A stretch of DNA of 64,000 nt from Bathymodiolus brooksi (lineage: Eukaryota; Mollusca; Bivalvia; Mytilida; Modiolidae), in NCBI GenBank assembly GCA_963680875.1, contig OY804588.1, positions 75,478,829-75,542,828 of the forward strand, written 5' to 3'. Shown here in pieces: positions 1-10,000 of the stretch (position 1 is its first letter; each line of letters begins with the position of its first letter). The notes below the pieces were generated by a model. That model did no database searches and had not been told where the DNA came from. It was given only the letters and a program-made list of their open reading frames with translations. Both the position numbers and the translations under genes were made by a program.

Positions 1-61
1 TTTCCAATGGGGTTCAGACGAAAAATGACACTACCGGTTCAAGTTGAAATGGGTAATTATT

Positions 62-1683
62 TTAAATAGCACCAAAGGACAGACAAGATAAAAATATCAC
101 ATAAAAACAAGATACAAGATCTTTTAACTTTAATAAAAAAATTAATTCACTGTGGAAGCTGGACCCAAGCCCTTCTATCAAAAAATTTTTGACATTAATT
201 TTGAAACTATTTTTATTATTACAACTTTTGATTTGATCTGGTAAAGAGTTCCAGTCTTTAATTCCACTATAGAAAAAGGTTGTGGATTCGCCCCCTTTTC
301 TAGGGGGTATGTAAAAATTACTATTACTAGATCTTGTTCCATATAATGAGATATTTATCTTAAGATTTTTATGCATATATTCTGGACTTTTGTTGTTGAA
401 AATATTGTAAACATGGTTAAGTCTAAGCTGTTTGACTCTATTGCAAATATTTAAAAATCCCAATTTTTCAAATTCAATGTACATTTTGTAAGTAACACTT
501 TTTCTATGATCAGATGCAAATTTAATATAAATCTGACTATCTTATTTTGAGCTATTTAGTATTTGTAATTGATCTTTCATATTTTTTGTCAAACCTTCAT
601 ACCAACATGCACAAGCATAGTCAAAGTGACACTATAAGAGTTGAACATAATGTCTTTCTAGATTTTAAAGATAGACAATTCTTATTTCTATATAAAAAAT
701 TTGTAAAAATTTTAGTCTTTGATTCACCTTTTTAATAATGGAACTGACAATAAGATCATCTGACAGGAATTGGTCAATCATAATTCCAAGATATTTAACA
801 ATACTTTTAGCTTCAATATGTATACCATTACAAGATATTTTAATATCCTCCAAAGATAATTTTTGTAATCTGCGTTTAGGACCAACAATTATACTCTCTG
901 TTTTACCCAGATGTAATGACAGTTAAAGTCAGTTTATTGTCTACTAACCATTCATGGCATGATTTCAACATACCTGACAATTTCTGCGAGATGACCTTAG
1001 TGTTTTTATCTGAAAACAATATTGCAGTATCATCTGCATATAGTAAAACCTTACAATCAGATTCAATATCAATCTGCATATCGTTCACATACATTTGTAA
1101 ATCAAAAACAACAACGGGCCCAGTAAGCTTCCCTGCGGTACCCTGCATGTAACATTACACATATCAGAATTAACACCATTAATACTTACTATCTGTTTTC
1201 TATTAGTAAGATATGATTTAAACCAAGAAACAGATTCAACTCCTATTACTTTTAATTTTTCACCAAGTATGTTATGATCTACAGCATCAAAGGCCTTCTG
1301 AAGATCTAAAAGTACCATGCCAGTAAATAATCCTTTGGCAGTCTGCGATTTGATGTGATCTATTAAATGAATAAGACAAGAGTCTGTCGAGTATGAACTT
1401 CTAAAGCCAGACTGAAATTCATACATTAAATTATTTGAAGTCAAAAATTTCTCAAGTTGTTTATAAACAGCCTTTTCCAATACTTTTGATACAATACTTA
1501 GTACATTTTGTATGTTAACAGGTCAACTTTTGCCATTTTTAGTTCATCAGGTACATGTACAATACCTTCAGATATAGATAAATTTATTAAAAAAGTAATT
1601 GAAACTTTCAATATAGGAGCTGTATCCTTTAAAAACCTAGTCCAGTAATATGTACATTGTTTACGAAGCCAGTCAAGATACAT
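62..1683 (-). pseudogene. Decayed non-LTR retrotransposon (LINE), reverse transcriptase part
   Basis: Read on the minus strand, successive open pieces give the parts of a LINE reverse transcriptase in the correct order. The 1683-1498 piece holds the upstream fingers region (SEGIVHVPDELKMAKV). The 1480-1085 piece holds FQSGFRSSYST, LDLQKAFDAVDH and PQGSLLGPLLF. The 1148-903 piece carries the catalytic YADD box (LLYADDTAIL). The 853-665 piece is thumb-like, and 484-62 is the C-terminal tail with the motif IKDWNSLPDQI. The pieces lie in different frames, so several frameshifts separate them and the copy cannot make an active enzyme. No endonuclease domain lies upstream, so the copy is 5'-truncated. 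The motif set fits the jockey/CR1/RTE-like group; the exact clade is not decided here. Confidence 0.9.
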
Positions 1684-1689
1684 GTACAG

Positions 1690-2293
1690 GGTTTGAAATT
1701 AGCGGTCGTCCACTCGCCATTTGCGAGTAAATTTCAGTGTGGGCCCTTAAAAATCTCATCTCAGTCGTCCACTTGGCGAGTGAAAATTAGAAAAAATAAA
1801 ATAGTGTAAATCTATATGTACTAATGTAATAATTCCTATTCACCAAGATCGAAATCCGAAAAATATTGACATTTCCATCAATCGATTTTAAGCCCCGGTT
1901 TTTTGTTTTGATATTAAACTGATCTATAACAGCTTCGCTCTATGAACTTAGAGTAATGAAGTGTAGTAGCCCGGGAACCAGCTTATTTTGATGTATGCGA
2001 AACTTATCTCCAGTTAAGGAGATTTACGGCTGTTCTATTGAACACCTCCGTAAAAGGATGTAAATTTTTGCATTAATTTTGCATCATTTAAGGATTGAAA
2101 TAAAGAATTTAGTTGTTGTTGTAAAGGGATTTATGTAACAAATAATTCTTTTAACAACGATGATTTCTCTGTTGTCTTTATATTGCACAAACCATGCCGT
2201 TTTCTGTTGAGTCATATTACGGAATTTTATAGTACACTTTTCCGACTTTGATTTTTAATTTTACATGTTCGTTCAAAATATCCGGTTGGCGAA
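1690..2293. other. Degenerate repeat-like sequence, no gene seen
   Basis: No coding exon is recognised. The stretch near 1690-1790 contains the words CGTCCACTCGCC and GTGGGCCC. A related GGGGCCCACTTGG word occurs at 2886-2898. This suggests that both flank the remains of one transposon or processed sequence that includes the zinc-finger fragment at 2294. Confidence 0.4.
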
Positions 2294-2503
2294 ATGTTTC
2301 GCGAAGCCGATTTAAGTCAGTTCTTTTTGGGGAACTCTGGGCCTCTTAAAAGGCAAAATCAACAGAGAGCAAAATATTTTAGAGATTACGAAAAGTCCAA
2401 ACGCTCTAGAAAATTTTTAAAGGAATGGAAACAAAACCATCCATGGCCAGTTGATACTGAAACCGGCATGGTTTGTTCATATTGCAAAGAACAAAAAAAA
2501 TGA
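2294..2503 (+). pseudogene. Fragment resembling a TTF-type zinc finger N-terminus (hAT/ZNF862-like)
   Basis: A 69-codon open stretch encodes a basic N-terminus followed by RKFLKEWKQNHPWPVDTE and then a CxxC pair in GMVCSYCKEQ. The order 'K-x-W-x4-PW, short acidic linker, CxxC' is typical of the TTF-type/BED-like DNA-binding start of hAT-transposase-derived proteins such as the ZNF862/KIAA1586 group. Reading stops directly after the first CxxC, so the rest of the zinc finger and the transposase or dimerisation region are missing. It is most likely a truncated transposon-derived fragment and not a working gene. Confidence 0.45.
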
Positions 2504-2942
2504 AAAGTAATTTACAGTACTACAGGATGTACAAGCTACAAACATCCACACCATATGTCAAGCTCTAAATCGCCCCGAAATTTGATTTCAACTATAAATT
2601 TCTGAAGTCTATAGTGTATTGGTGCATGTAAAATAAGTTTATTTTGAGGGAAATGTTTTGGAAATTTTTTATCTTCTGTATTAAATTATAGTTTCTGAAT
2701 GGCCAATTTTGCTCCCAGGAAATGGCCAGAATGCAGAATTTTACACCATTTATCCCAGAGCTTCCAGGGGCCTTGAGAGACCCCGGACCCCCTGCCATAG
2801 GGCACCTCACAAGCGAGATGGCAGGCGCGCTCTGTGCACCTGATGCGCCCCTAACAAATTGTGTGGGCTACCAAAATTAATTTGGTAGGGGCCCACTTGG
2901 CCCTTAAAATATTTCCTTAGCTTCAAACCATGATGTAACTGT

Positions 2943-3059
2943 AATCTTGTTGAGATTAGGCTTCCGAAGAAATTTTCTGTCTGTATCTCCATCTTCTGAA
3001 GAAATTCCTGATGGAGATACAGACAGATATATCTTCGGAAGCCTAATCTCAACAAGATT
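2943..3059. repeat. Fold-back (inverted repeat) element
   Basis: The arm 2943-2993 is the reverse complement of 3010-3059 with only a few mismatches near the middle (both contain GGCTTCCGAAG or its complement), around a loop of about 16 bases. It would form a hairpin of about 50 bp. This is consistent with a small MITE-like element. Confidence 0.85.
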
Positions 3060-4074
3060 AATGTAAAATGTAACTGGTGTCTGGATAAAATTAAAATTAA
3101 ACACATTTGCATCAGTCATTACAGAACTGGAATCTTTTCAACAGTAGCTTCAATATGGGATGTGATCGACTGAACAATGTGTACAATTATTATGGAATAT
3201 GAATTTCTATTAATTGTGAATTTGTTACATATTTACATTGTATATTATTGTGAATATTGACTTTTAACAGTCTGTCACTATCAAATCACTGAATCAGAGG
3301 AATGAGAGCAACCAGTATTAAATCGTGATATTTACCTGGCCTTCCTGGGGTGCTAAGGCCATTCCTTTGACATCATATTAACATGAATCCTAGTAAAACA
3401 TCACAAACACCGTATAATTACATATTTAGATAACAAAATAAGATATTTAGTTTTCAGTCTCTTCGGCCTACTTCCGGTTCATGGTAATAATTAATTTCCG
3501 GATCATCTCGGTAACTTCCGGAATTATTTGCAGATTGCAATACAATCAGCTACCATATTTCTAAAAATAGCACTACTTACGTCAACTATTTTTTTTTTAT
3601 ATTAAAAAGATTTGTAAATATGTCGTTAAATCTAAGAGAGGATATAGTTTGAGTTTTATTGTTGAGCTATATACAATATACAAGATGCAAAATATCGGAC
3701 AAATTTGCTTTCTTTAGATCTCTTTAGACATTAGTATTTAAACACAAATACATTTTTTGTTAATATTATTTAAAAACATAAAAATATAGATGATGTGTTT
3801 TGTTTTATTATAAAGACAGTCATATGACAAATTCTTGTGACGGAATTTATTGTATATATCTTAAGCTAATAAATCATTTTTAAGAAGATTAATTAATCAA
3901 TGCATTTATGAATATTAAAAATGACAAAAAAAATAATGTTCATATATTAAAAATCGTCTTAAAATGATAAACAAAAATTAAGGAGTGCACTGGAAATTCA
4001 ACAATGACTTGTCATATAGTTATAACATTGGACTTTTCGCATTCATGCAGACTTCATACAGGGGCTTCTCAAGG
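3060..4074. other. AT-rich sequence without recognisable gene
   Basis: I see no exon with plausible splice borders, no tandem repeat and no known repeat tail here. Composition is strongly AT-rich, with T/A runs around 3580-3600 and 3740-3960. Confidence 0.4.
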
Positions 4075-4945
4075 AAGGCGAATAGAAGCTAGCCCGATCC
4101 TTTAATTTCACGTTCCGCTATATAGATGATGTCCTTTCACTAAATAAGTTTGTTGATTTTGTTGATCACATCTATCCCATTGATCTTGAAATAAAGGATA
4201 CTACAGATACATTTAGTTCTGCTTCAAACCTTGACTTACACGAATTTGACAGCGAGGACCGGTTAAGAACGAAACGTTACGACAAAAGATATTATTTCAA
4301 TTTTCCCATTGTGAACTTTCCATTTATGTAGTAACATTCCATCAGTACCTGCATATGATTTATATATATCTCAGTTGATCCGATATTCCAGAGCTTGTGG
4401 TTCCTGTCATGCAGGATTTCCTTAATAGAACGGAGTTGCTGCTTACAAGGAAGCTACTGTCCCAGGTGATCCTAGTTGTTAAGTTGAAGTCGTCTCTTCG
4501 AAAGTTTTACGGTCGCCACCATGACGTGGCTAACCGTTAGGGCATATTTGTACATGTATCACAAATGACCACGGATATGTTCCACTTGTTGTAAACAATT
4601 CCAGGTTCTTTCCTCATTCGTGATTTATCACCGGAATGGCCCGATTGTAACTAGAGTAAAACTATGTGGTGCCACTAGTAGAACAGGAACTGCCTATCCT
4701 TCCGGAGCACATTTAAAGGCCACAGGGAAGATTAGCTTATTGTTGCTAACTGTGCTACCCTCTTGAAATAAAGTCATTACTAACATGAGTTCACCCCCGG
4801 TTTTAGTAGGGTTCGTGTTACTCGATCGTTAGTTTTCTGTGTAGTGTTTTGTAGATCATTGTTTGTCCTTTCGTTCATTTTCTGTTTCTTTTGTTTTTCT
4901 TCGAAATATGTATTCTGATTATTACCCCTTTGGCATCTCAAGCTC
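4075..4945 (+). mobile_element. Retroelement copy ('YIDD' family), longest copy in the window
   Basis: This is the longest copy of a retroelement that recurs about 15 times. The 4090-4320 part translates to a reverse-transcriptase-like segment with FRYIDDVLSLN, then DLEIKDTTDT and SASNLDLH, then RLRTKRYDKR. The YIDD box corresponds to the catalytic aspartates. A longer decayed region follows (SQLIRYSRACGS-like, then KFYGRHHDVAN-like). The 3' untranslated tail contains TTCCGGAGCAC, GTTTTAGTAGGG and finally CCCCTTTGGCATC before TTCTT. The order of parts resembles Penelope-like elements, but the family is not proven. The copy is 5'-truncated and broken by stops and frameshifts. Confidence 0.75.
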
Positions 4946-5869
4946 TTCTTATGATTATTTAAAGTACATTTGTGTAATGCGGAGGCTTCTACTCAAAATA
5001 CATGCTTTATGTCTCTTAAAGTAATATTCTTAATGGTTTTATATGGTTAGATGCATCAGATTTGAACTTTTTAGCTTTGTTGATAAATAACGTCGCTATG
5101 ACAAAAGAAAATGGCGAACAATACCCTTTTGATTTCTGCATGCAGCATTATATTTATATAATATAATCTTTATTGCATATAAAACCCTTTTGGGTATAGC
5201 AATACATGTACATACAAACATAAACTGACATTGTATATATAAACAAATACAACTTATACCACTGTTTGATGAAAACAATATTATGTTTTATATGATTTGA
5301 CCAACGTGAACCTCATACTTCTAATGATCGCTTTATAAAGTTACATACACTGGGCAACATTTCTTTATCAGGATTAAGAATAATTTTTAACTTTTCAAGG
5401 GAATCTAGTTGTTTAAAGTGAGGATATTTTCTTTTCATAAAATCAATAAAGGAAGGTCTATAGTTTAATAGTTCAAATCTGATACATATAAACTTATAAA
5501 GTCATTGACCGCATAGTGAACTCTTTGAGGCGGTGTTCATTTGCTAACAATAAAGACAATATGATGGTAGAACTAGTGGGTTCAACTAACAATTAAATAA
5601 GTACTTTTCTATTTCATTCACTGATTGTTATTTTATATTGCATATTTAACTCCAACAACTTGATGCCATATTTATTCTGATCTCTCACGAAGACCATTGA
5701 TTTATTAAGATGTTTATAATTGTTATCAGATCTGTTAGAAGTATATCAATTATGATTTTGCTTTGTCCTTAGAATACCAAACTTTAACCAACAAATTCTA
5801 CCTTCTCAGTTAGTAGTCAGTTAACTAAGAGCTTTCACTGAGCCTGTTGTTGTATGGTCCATGTTTATG
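4946..5869. other. Intergenic, decayed repeat remnants
   Basis: No coding exon is recognised. The text around 5170-5240 (GGGTATAGCAATACA-like) looks like the end of an old dispersed repeat. The remainder is AT-rich and featureless to my reading. Confidence 0.35.
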
Positions 5870-6046
5870 TTGTCATTTAGTTTTGTGATTGTGATATTTT
5901 CAGGTGGAAGCGAATCTATGCAGGTTATATATTTTTTGCTTTGTGTTTGTTTTCTTCCAATTTCTTGTTCCCAATGTTGCTTGTGTTTCTGAATTGTCCA
6001 TTCGTGTTTGTCGCTTCGGTTTTCTCTAACGTTTATTTACTAGTTA
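5870..6046 (+). repeat. Dispersed repeat, family B
   Basis: This is a copy of a dispersed repeat whose 3' part reads CCCAATGTTGCTTGTG, CTGAATTGTCCATTC, then TTTTCTCTAACGTTTATTT. Other copies lie at 16245-16396, 21380-21600, 21700-21893 and 60370-60725 on the plus strand, and 29700-29990 and 58340-58800 on the minus strand. No protein is recognised, and the class of element is not known. Confidence 0.7.
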
Positions 6047-6069
6047 CTGTAGATATTTTTTTTAACTGA

Positions 6070-6268
6070 TTCGAAACAGTTTAACTATTGAATTGAAACA
6101 GTTTAAATTTTGAATTGAAACAGTTTAAATATTGAATTGAAACAGTTTAAATATTGAATTGGAACAGTTTAAATTTTGAATTGAAACAGTTTAAATTTTG
6201 AATTGAAACAGTTTAAATTTTGAATTGAAACAGTTTAAATATTGAATTGAAACAGTTGAAATTTTGAA
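6070..6268. repeat. 22-bp tandem repeat, about 9 copies
   Basis: Head-to-tail copies of a 22-bp unit (GAAACAGTTTAAATTTTGAA plus two bases) show few substitutions, mainly TTTT versus TATT. Confidence 0.9.
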
Positions 6269-6587
6269 AGTAAAGATAATTAAAGTACAACTGCACATTT
6301 ATTTCAGCAATTTGTTTAAGTGCGCCCCCCCCTCCCCCCTAACTTGACTAATCCTGGATCCGCCCCTGCCTTTAATATCCCTTTAAGACTTTAATTATCT
6401 GGCTTTCAAATCTTTTGACCTTGAGCGTACCTGATGAAGGTTATTCCTGAAACGCGTCGTGCGCACTAACTTTGATATCTACACTTTTATTTAAATGATT
6501 TTGGTTTTATTTATTATCGTAATATTTGAAAATAATATATATATCCCAGATTAACCACCATTGACCAGATTACAGCAAACTGTATAT

Positions 6588-6790
6588 AGGAACATCAGAT
6601 TAAGAGTATATTGGAACATCAGATTAAGAGTATATAGGAACATCAGATTAAGAGTGTTTAATAGAAGAACGAAGAATTCACAACGGGCGCCATAAATAGA
6701 AGCAGATATGCTAAATCCTTTCGGAATACCTGAGTTCACCCCAGTTTTTAGTGGGGGTTTTTGTGTTGCTCCATGTTTAGAGGAAGAATT
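6588..6790. repeat. Three 24-bp tandem copies followed by a retroelement-tail fragment
   Basis: 6588-6655 holds three copies of a unit containing GGAACATCAGATTAAGAG. At 6728-6775 the text has CCTGAGTTCACCCC, TTTTTAGTGGGGG and GTGTTGCTC, which is the middle of the YIDD retroelement tail in plus orientation. Confidence 0.7.
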
Positions 6791-6952
6791 GATGTATAAG
6801 TGTAGTATATCCATCGAGACGACGACAAAATATATATAGGTATAATTGTATTACAAACGTGAAAGTATAATTAAAATAAACATGTACATAATACATTTAG
6901 CTATCAGAGGTAACTTCTGTAGGATTTCTTATTTGTATGAGACAGCACGTGT

Positions 6953-7023
6953 TTAACGCTGACACCCCGCTATCACCTGGCTTGCTTTGATGTCAAATTC
7001 TTCTTTTGTTATTCCATTGTCAT
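6953..7023 (-). CDS. EF-hand gene exon 4 (second, degenerate EF-hand and stop)
   Basis: The acceptor is TTTATTTCAG, with phase 1 matching exon 3. It encodes DDNGITKEEFDIKASQVIAG, then CQR and a TAA stop at 6953-6955. The loop has Gly and Ile near the expected places but lacks the first acidic ligand. Confidence 0.8.
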
Positions 7024-10000
7024 CTGAAATAAAGATAAACAATCGTGTTTTTGGTCAAATAATCTAGGTATAATATATTAAGTCTATATATCAATAAACA
7101 GGAATTATATAGAACAAAAACAAATAAGGACGTTGGCATTTCGATTTATATGATAAACCATAGGAGCATTTCGCGGTCTATGCTTTAAGTAAAAACTCTG
7201 TAATTGTTTAATATTTGATACTGTACTTTACCAGTTGGTTCAACGTCTTGGTCACAGACGTTATAAGTGTAAACAATGTACAGCTCACAGTGTGGAGTTG
7301 ATTAACAATATAAAGGTAAATACTCACCTGTCCAGTAAATCAGTATTGATATCTTTAATGTCTATTAACCCTTTATTAAAGTATTCACACTACTGTATCG
7401 TAGAGTGCACCATTTTCATGAAGGACGTATTGATACTTGATATTTGATAGTAGTACCTGGGTATCCTCTTTTAATACTAGTACATCTTATTACAGTGTTT
7501 AACATGAGGACTTATGAAACAGGTCAACTACATCTATCAATGGTATCATCATGGATATAGATTATAAATACTGCTCTCTTGGTATTAAACACCAATCAGT
7601 CTATTCTTGTGTTATTTTGGAGGAAAAGTTTAAAGATGCCAACGGGACTAGTCAGAAGCCGTAAAGAGAAGAAGGATATAAAACACAATGGCCAACAGAA
7701 AAAAAAGACAAAAGGACAAACAATACAAAACATAACTAAAAAATTCAAAAAATGATCTACAAAACATTACACAGAAGACTAAAGATCGAACCCCACTAAC
7801 AATCGTGGGTGAACTGAGGTGCTCCGGAAGGGTTAGCAGTCCTGCTCCACATGTGACACCTAAACTAAGAAGATGAAGACATGTAGTTTGACAACATGAA
7901 CAAAGGTATACATAGAAATGTAGTTTGACAACATGAACAAAGGTATACATAGACATTTAGTACAAAAGAATCACTTAAAGTTGTGCTTTCCAATTAGCGA
8001 CTGGTTAAAGTAGTAACTAATCATACATGTTGATGATTGATTGATTGCTGTTTAACGTCAAGCGTATATCAGTGTTACGCTCCTGATTGATTGATTGATA
8101 GAGTGCTTTTTAACGTCAAATGAGCAATATCTCATGACGAGAAATACTCTATGAACAGTAAATCTTGTAAAATGGTGGCACTGAGATATAGGTCTATAAC
8201 CGGAAATAAGGGTAATAACAAAATTACCGAACTCCGAACAATCTTACAAAGGGAAAGTCAAAACTCATAATTATACAAACAGACAAAATCAGTCAACAAC
8301 CGGAAAACTGTGAAAACCGTAATGACCCTGACTTGGTACAGGCATTTCTAAAGAAATGGTGGGTTGAATCAGATTTTAAATTGAGATTGCCACAGGAAAT
8401 ACAATGATATACCGGTATGATCGTAAACAGTTCCCTCGTAACCGGTCGCCAATGACAACTACTAACAAACTACTGCTCATTCAGGACGACTGCTGCTAAT
8501 TTTTGTCGTTTTGATCTGGTTAATAAGATATTGATTTACCTGTTAATATATTTAATCCATCAAATAATGTGTCAGCTAGTTTATTGTCTCTAAACAATAA
8601 ATTAATTTCCTCTCTAGTAATTACACCATCATCATCTCCATCATACACATCAAAAGTACAGGGATCTACCTTAATAGTGAGATGGAACTTCTGTGGCTAA
8701 AAGTACACAGATAAAATTAAATAAATTATTGTCCGCTGACATTATTAGTTACACAGTGTACAATTGTCCTAATACGGAAAAATATCGGGTCAATAAAATT
8801 CATATCGGCCGAGGCGAAGTCGAGCTCGATATGAATTTTATTGACCCGATATTTTCCGTATTAGGACAATTGTACACTGTGTAACGAATTTATCCTGATT
8901 TTGCAACCAAACCTCATATCTAATGTTTTCCATATTAGGTCAATAATGAATTTATATTAAGTCAACGGTGTAAGGGAGATAATTCGAATTGACTTAATAG
9001 AATATTGCACTGAAATTTATTAGGACAATATCAACCAATCATATTGCGAGATTTAACCTAAAATCAGGATAATTTGTTTTATTGCACAGAGATATTTTGT
9101 ATTATTGCCCGGAGATGCTTTTCATTATTGGCCGGATATATTTTGTCACCGCCATGACATGGCTAACCGTTTCGGAATATCTGTGTTACAAATGACCCCT
9201 GATATGTTCTATTTGATGTAATCTATCTGATCTTTTCCTCATTCATGTCTTACCACCGTATGTGGAACAAGAGTAACATGACGGGTGTCACTAATGGAAA
9301 AGGACTGCCTATCCCTTCCGGAGCAACTGAGTTCACCCCCGGTTTTTAGTGGTTTTCGTGTTGCCCGATCTTTATTTTTTCTGTGTAGTGCTTTGTAGAT
9401 CTTTGTTTGTCCTTTTGTTCTTTGTCTTTTTGGTCATTGTATTAGTTGTCCTTCTTCTACTTACAGCTTCTGATTACCCCTTTGGTGCCTCCAAGCCTTT
9501 AAAGAGCTATTCTTAACCACTTTAAGGTTGAATAAAACTCTAAATTGACCTTTCCTTATCATGAACAAGGAAAATATACATTACAATTTGTATTTCTTAA
9601 TATATCAGAATGCAGGAACCACAACATAACATTTACTCCAAATCACGAAAATTGGAATGTATGAAATATAGTAGCCTACAGTATCACATCTTGTTTTTAA
9701 ACATTTGTATTCAACATTGGCCATGTGATATGAAGAAGTACCAAAAATAGATCTTCAATTGTTCCCCCTTTTCTGATATGTCGCTTTATGCCGCGACAAA
9801 TAAGGAAAGGGAAGTAATAAAAATATAATTTAGATTGAAACAGTAGATAATTGATTCTCCCGTAGTTGTTTTGGTTGATCTATTGTTTACTATTATTACA
9901 CTTTACGTTTTTATTTTCCCTATTTGTCTTTGTTAGCGCAGCCGGTCAATATTATATACTTATTGACTGGGTATGAGGGAATAGCAAGTTTATTGTCCCC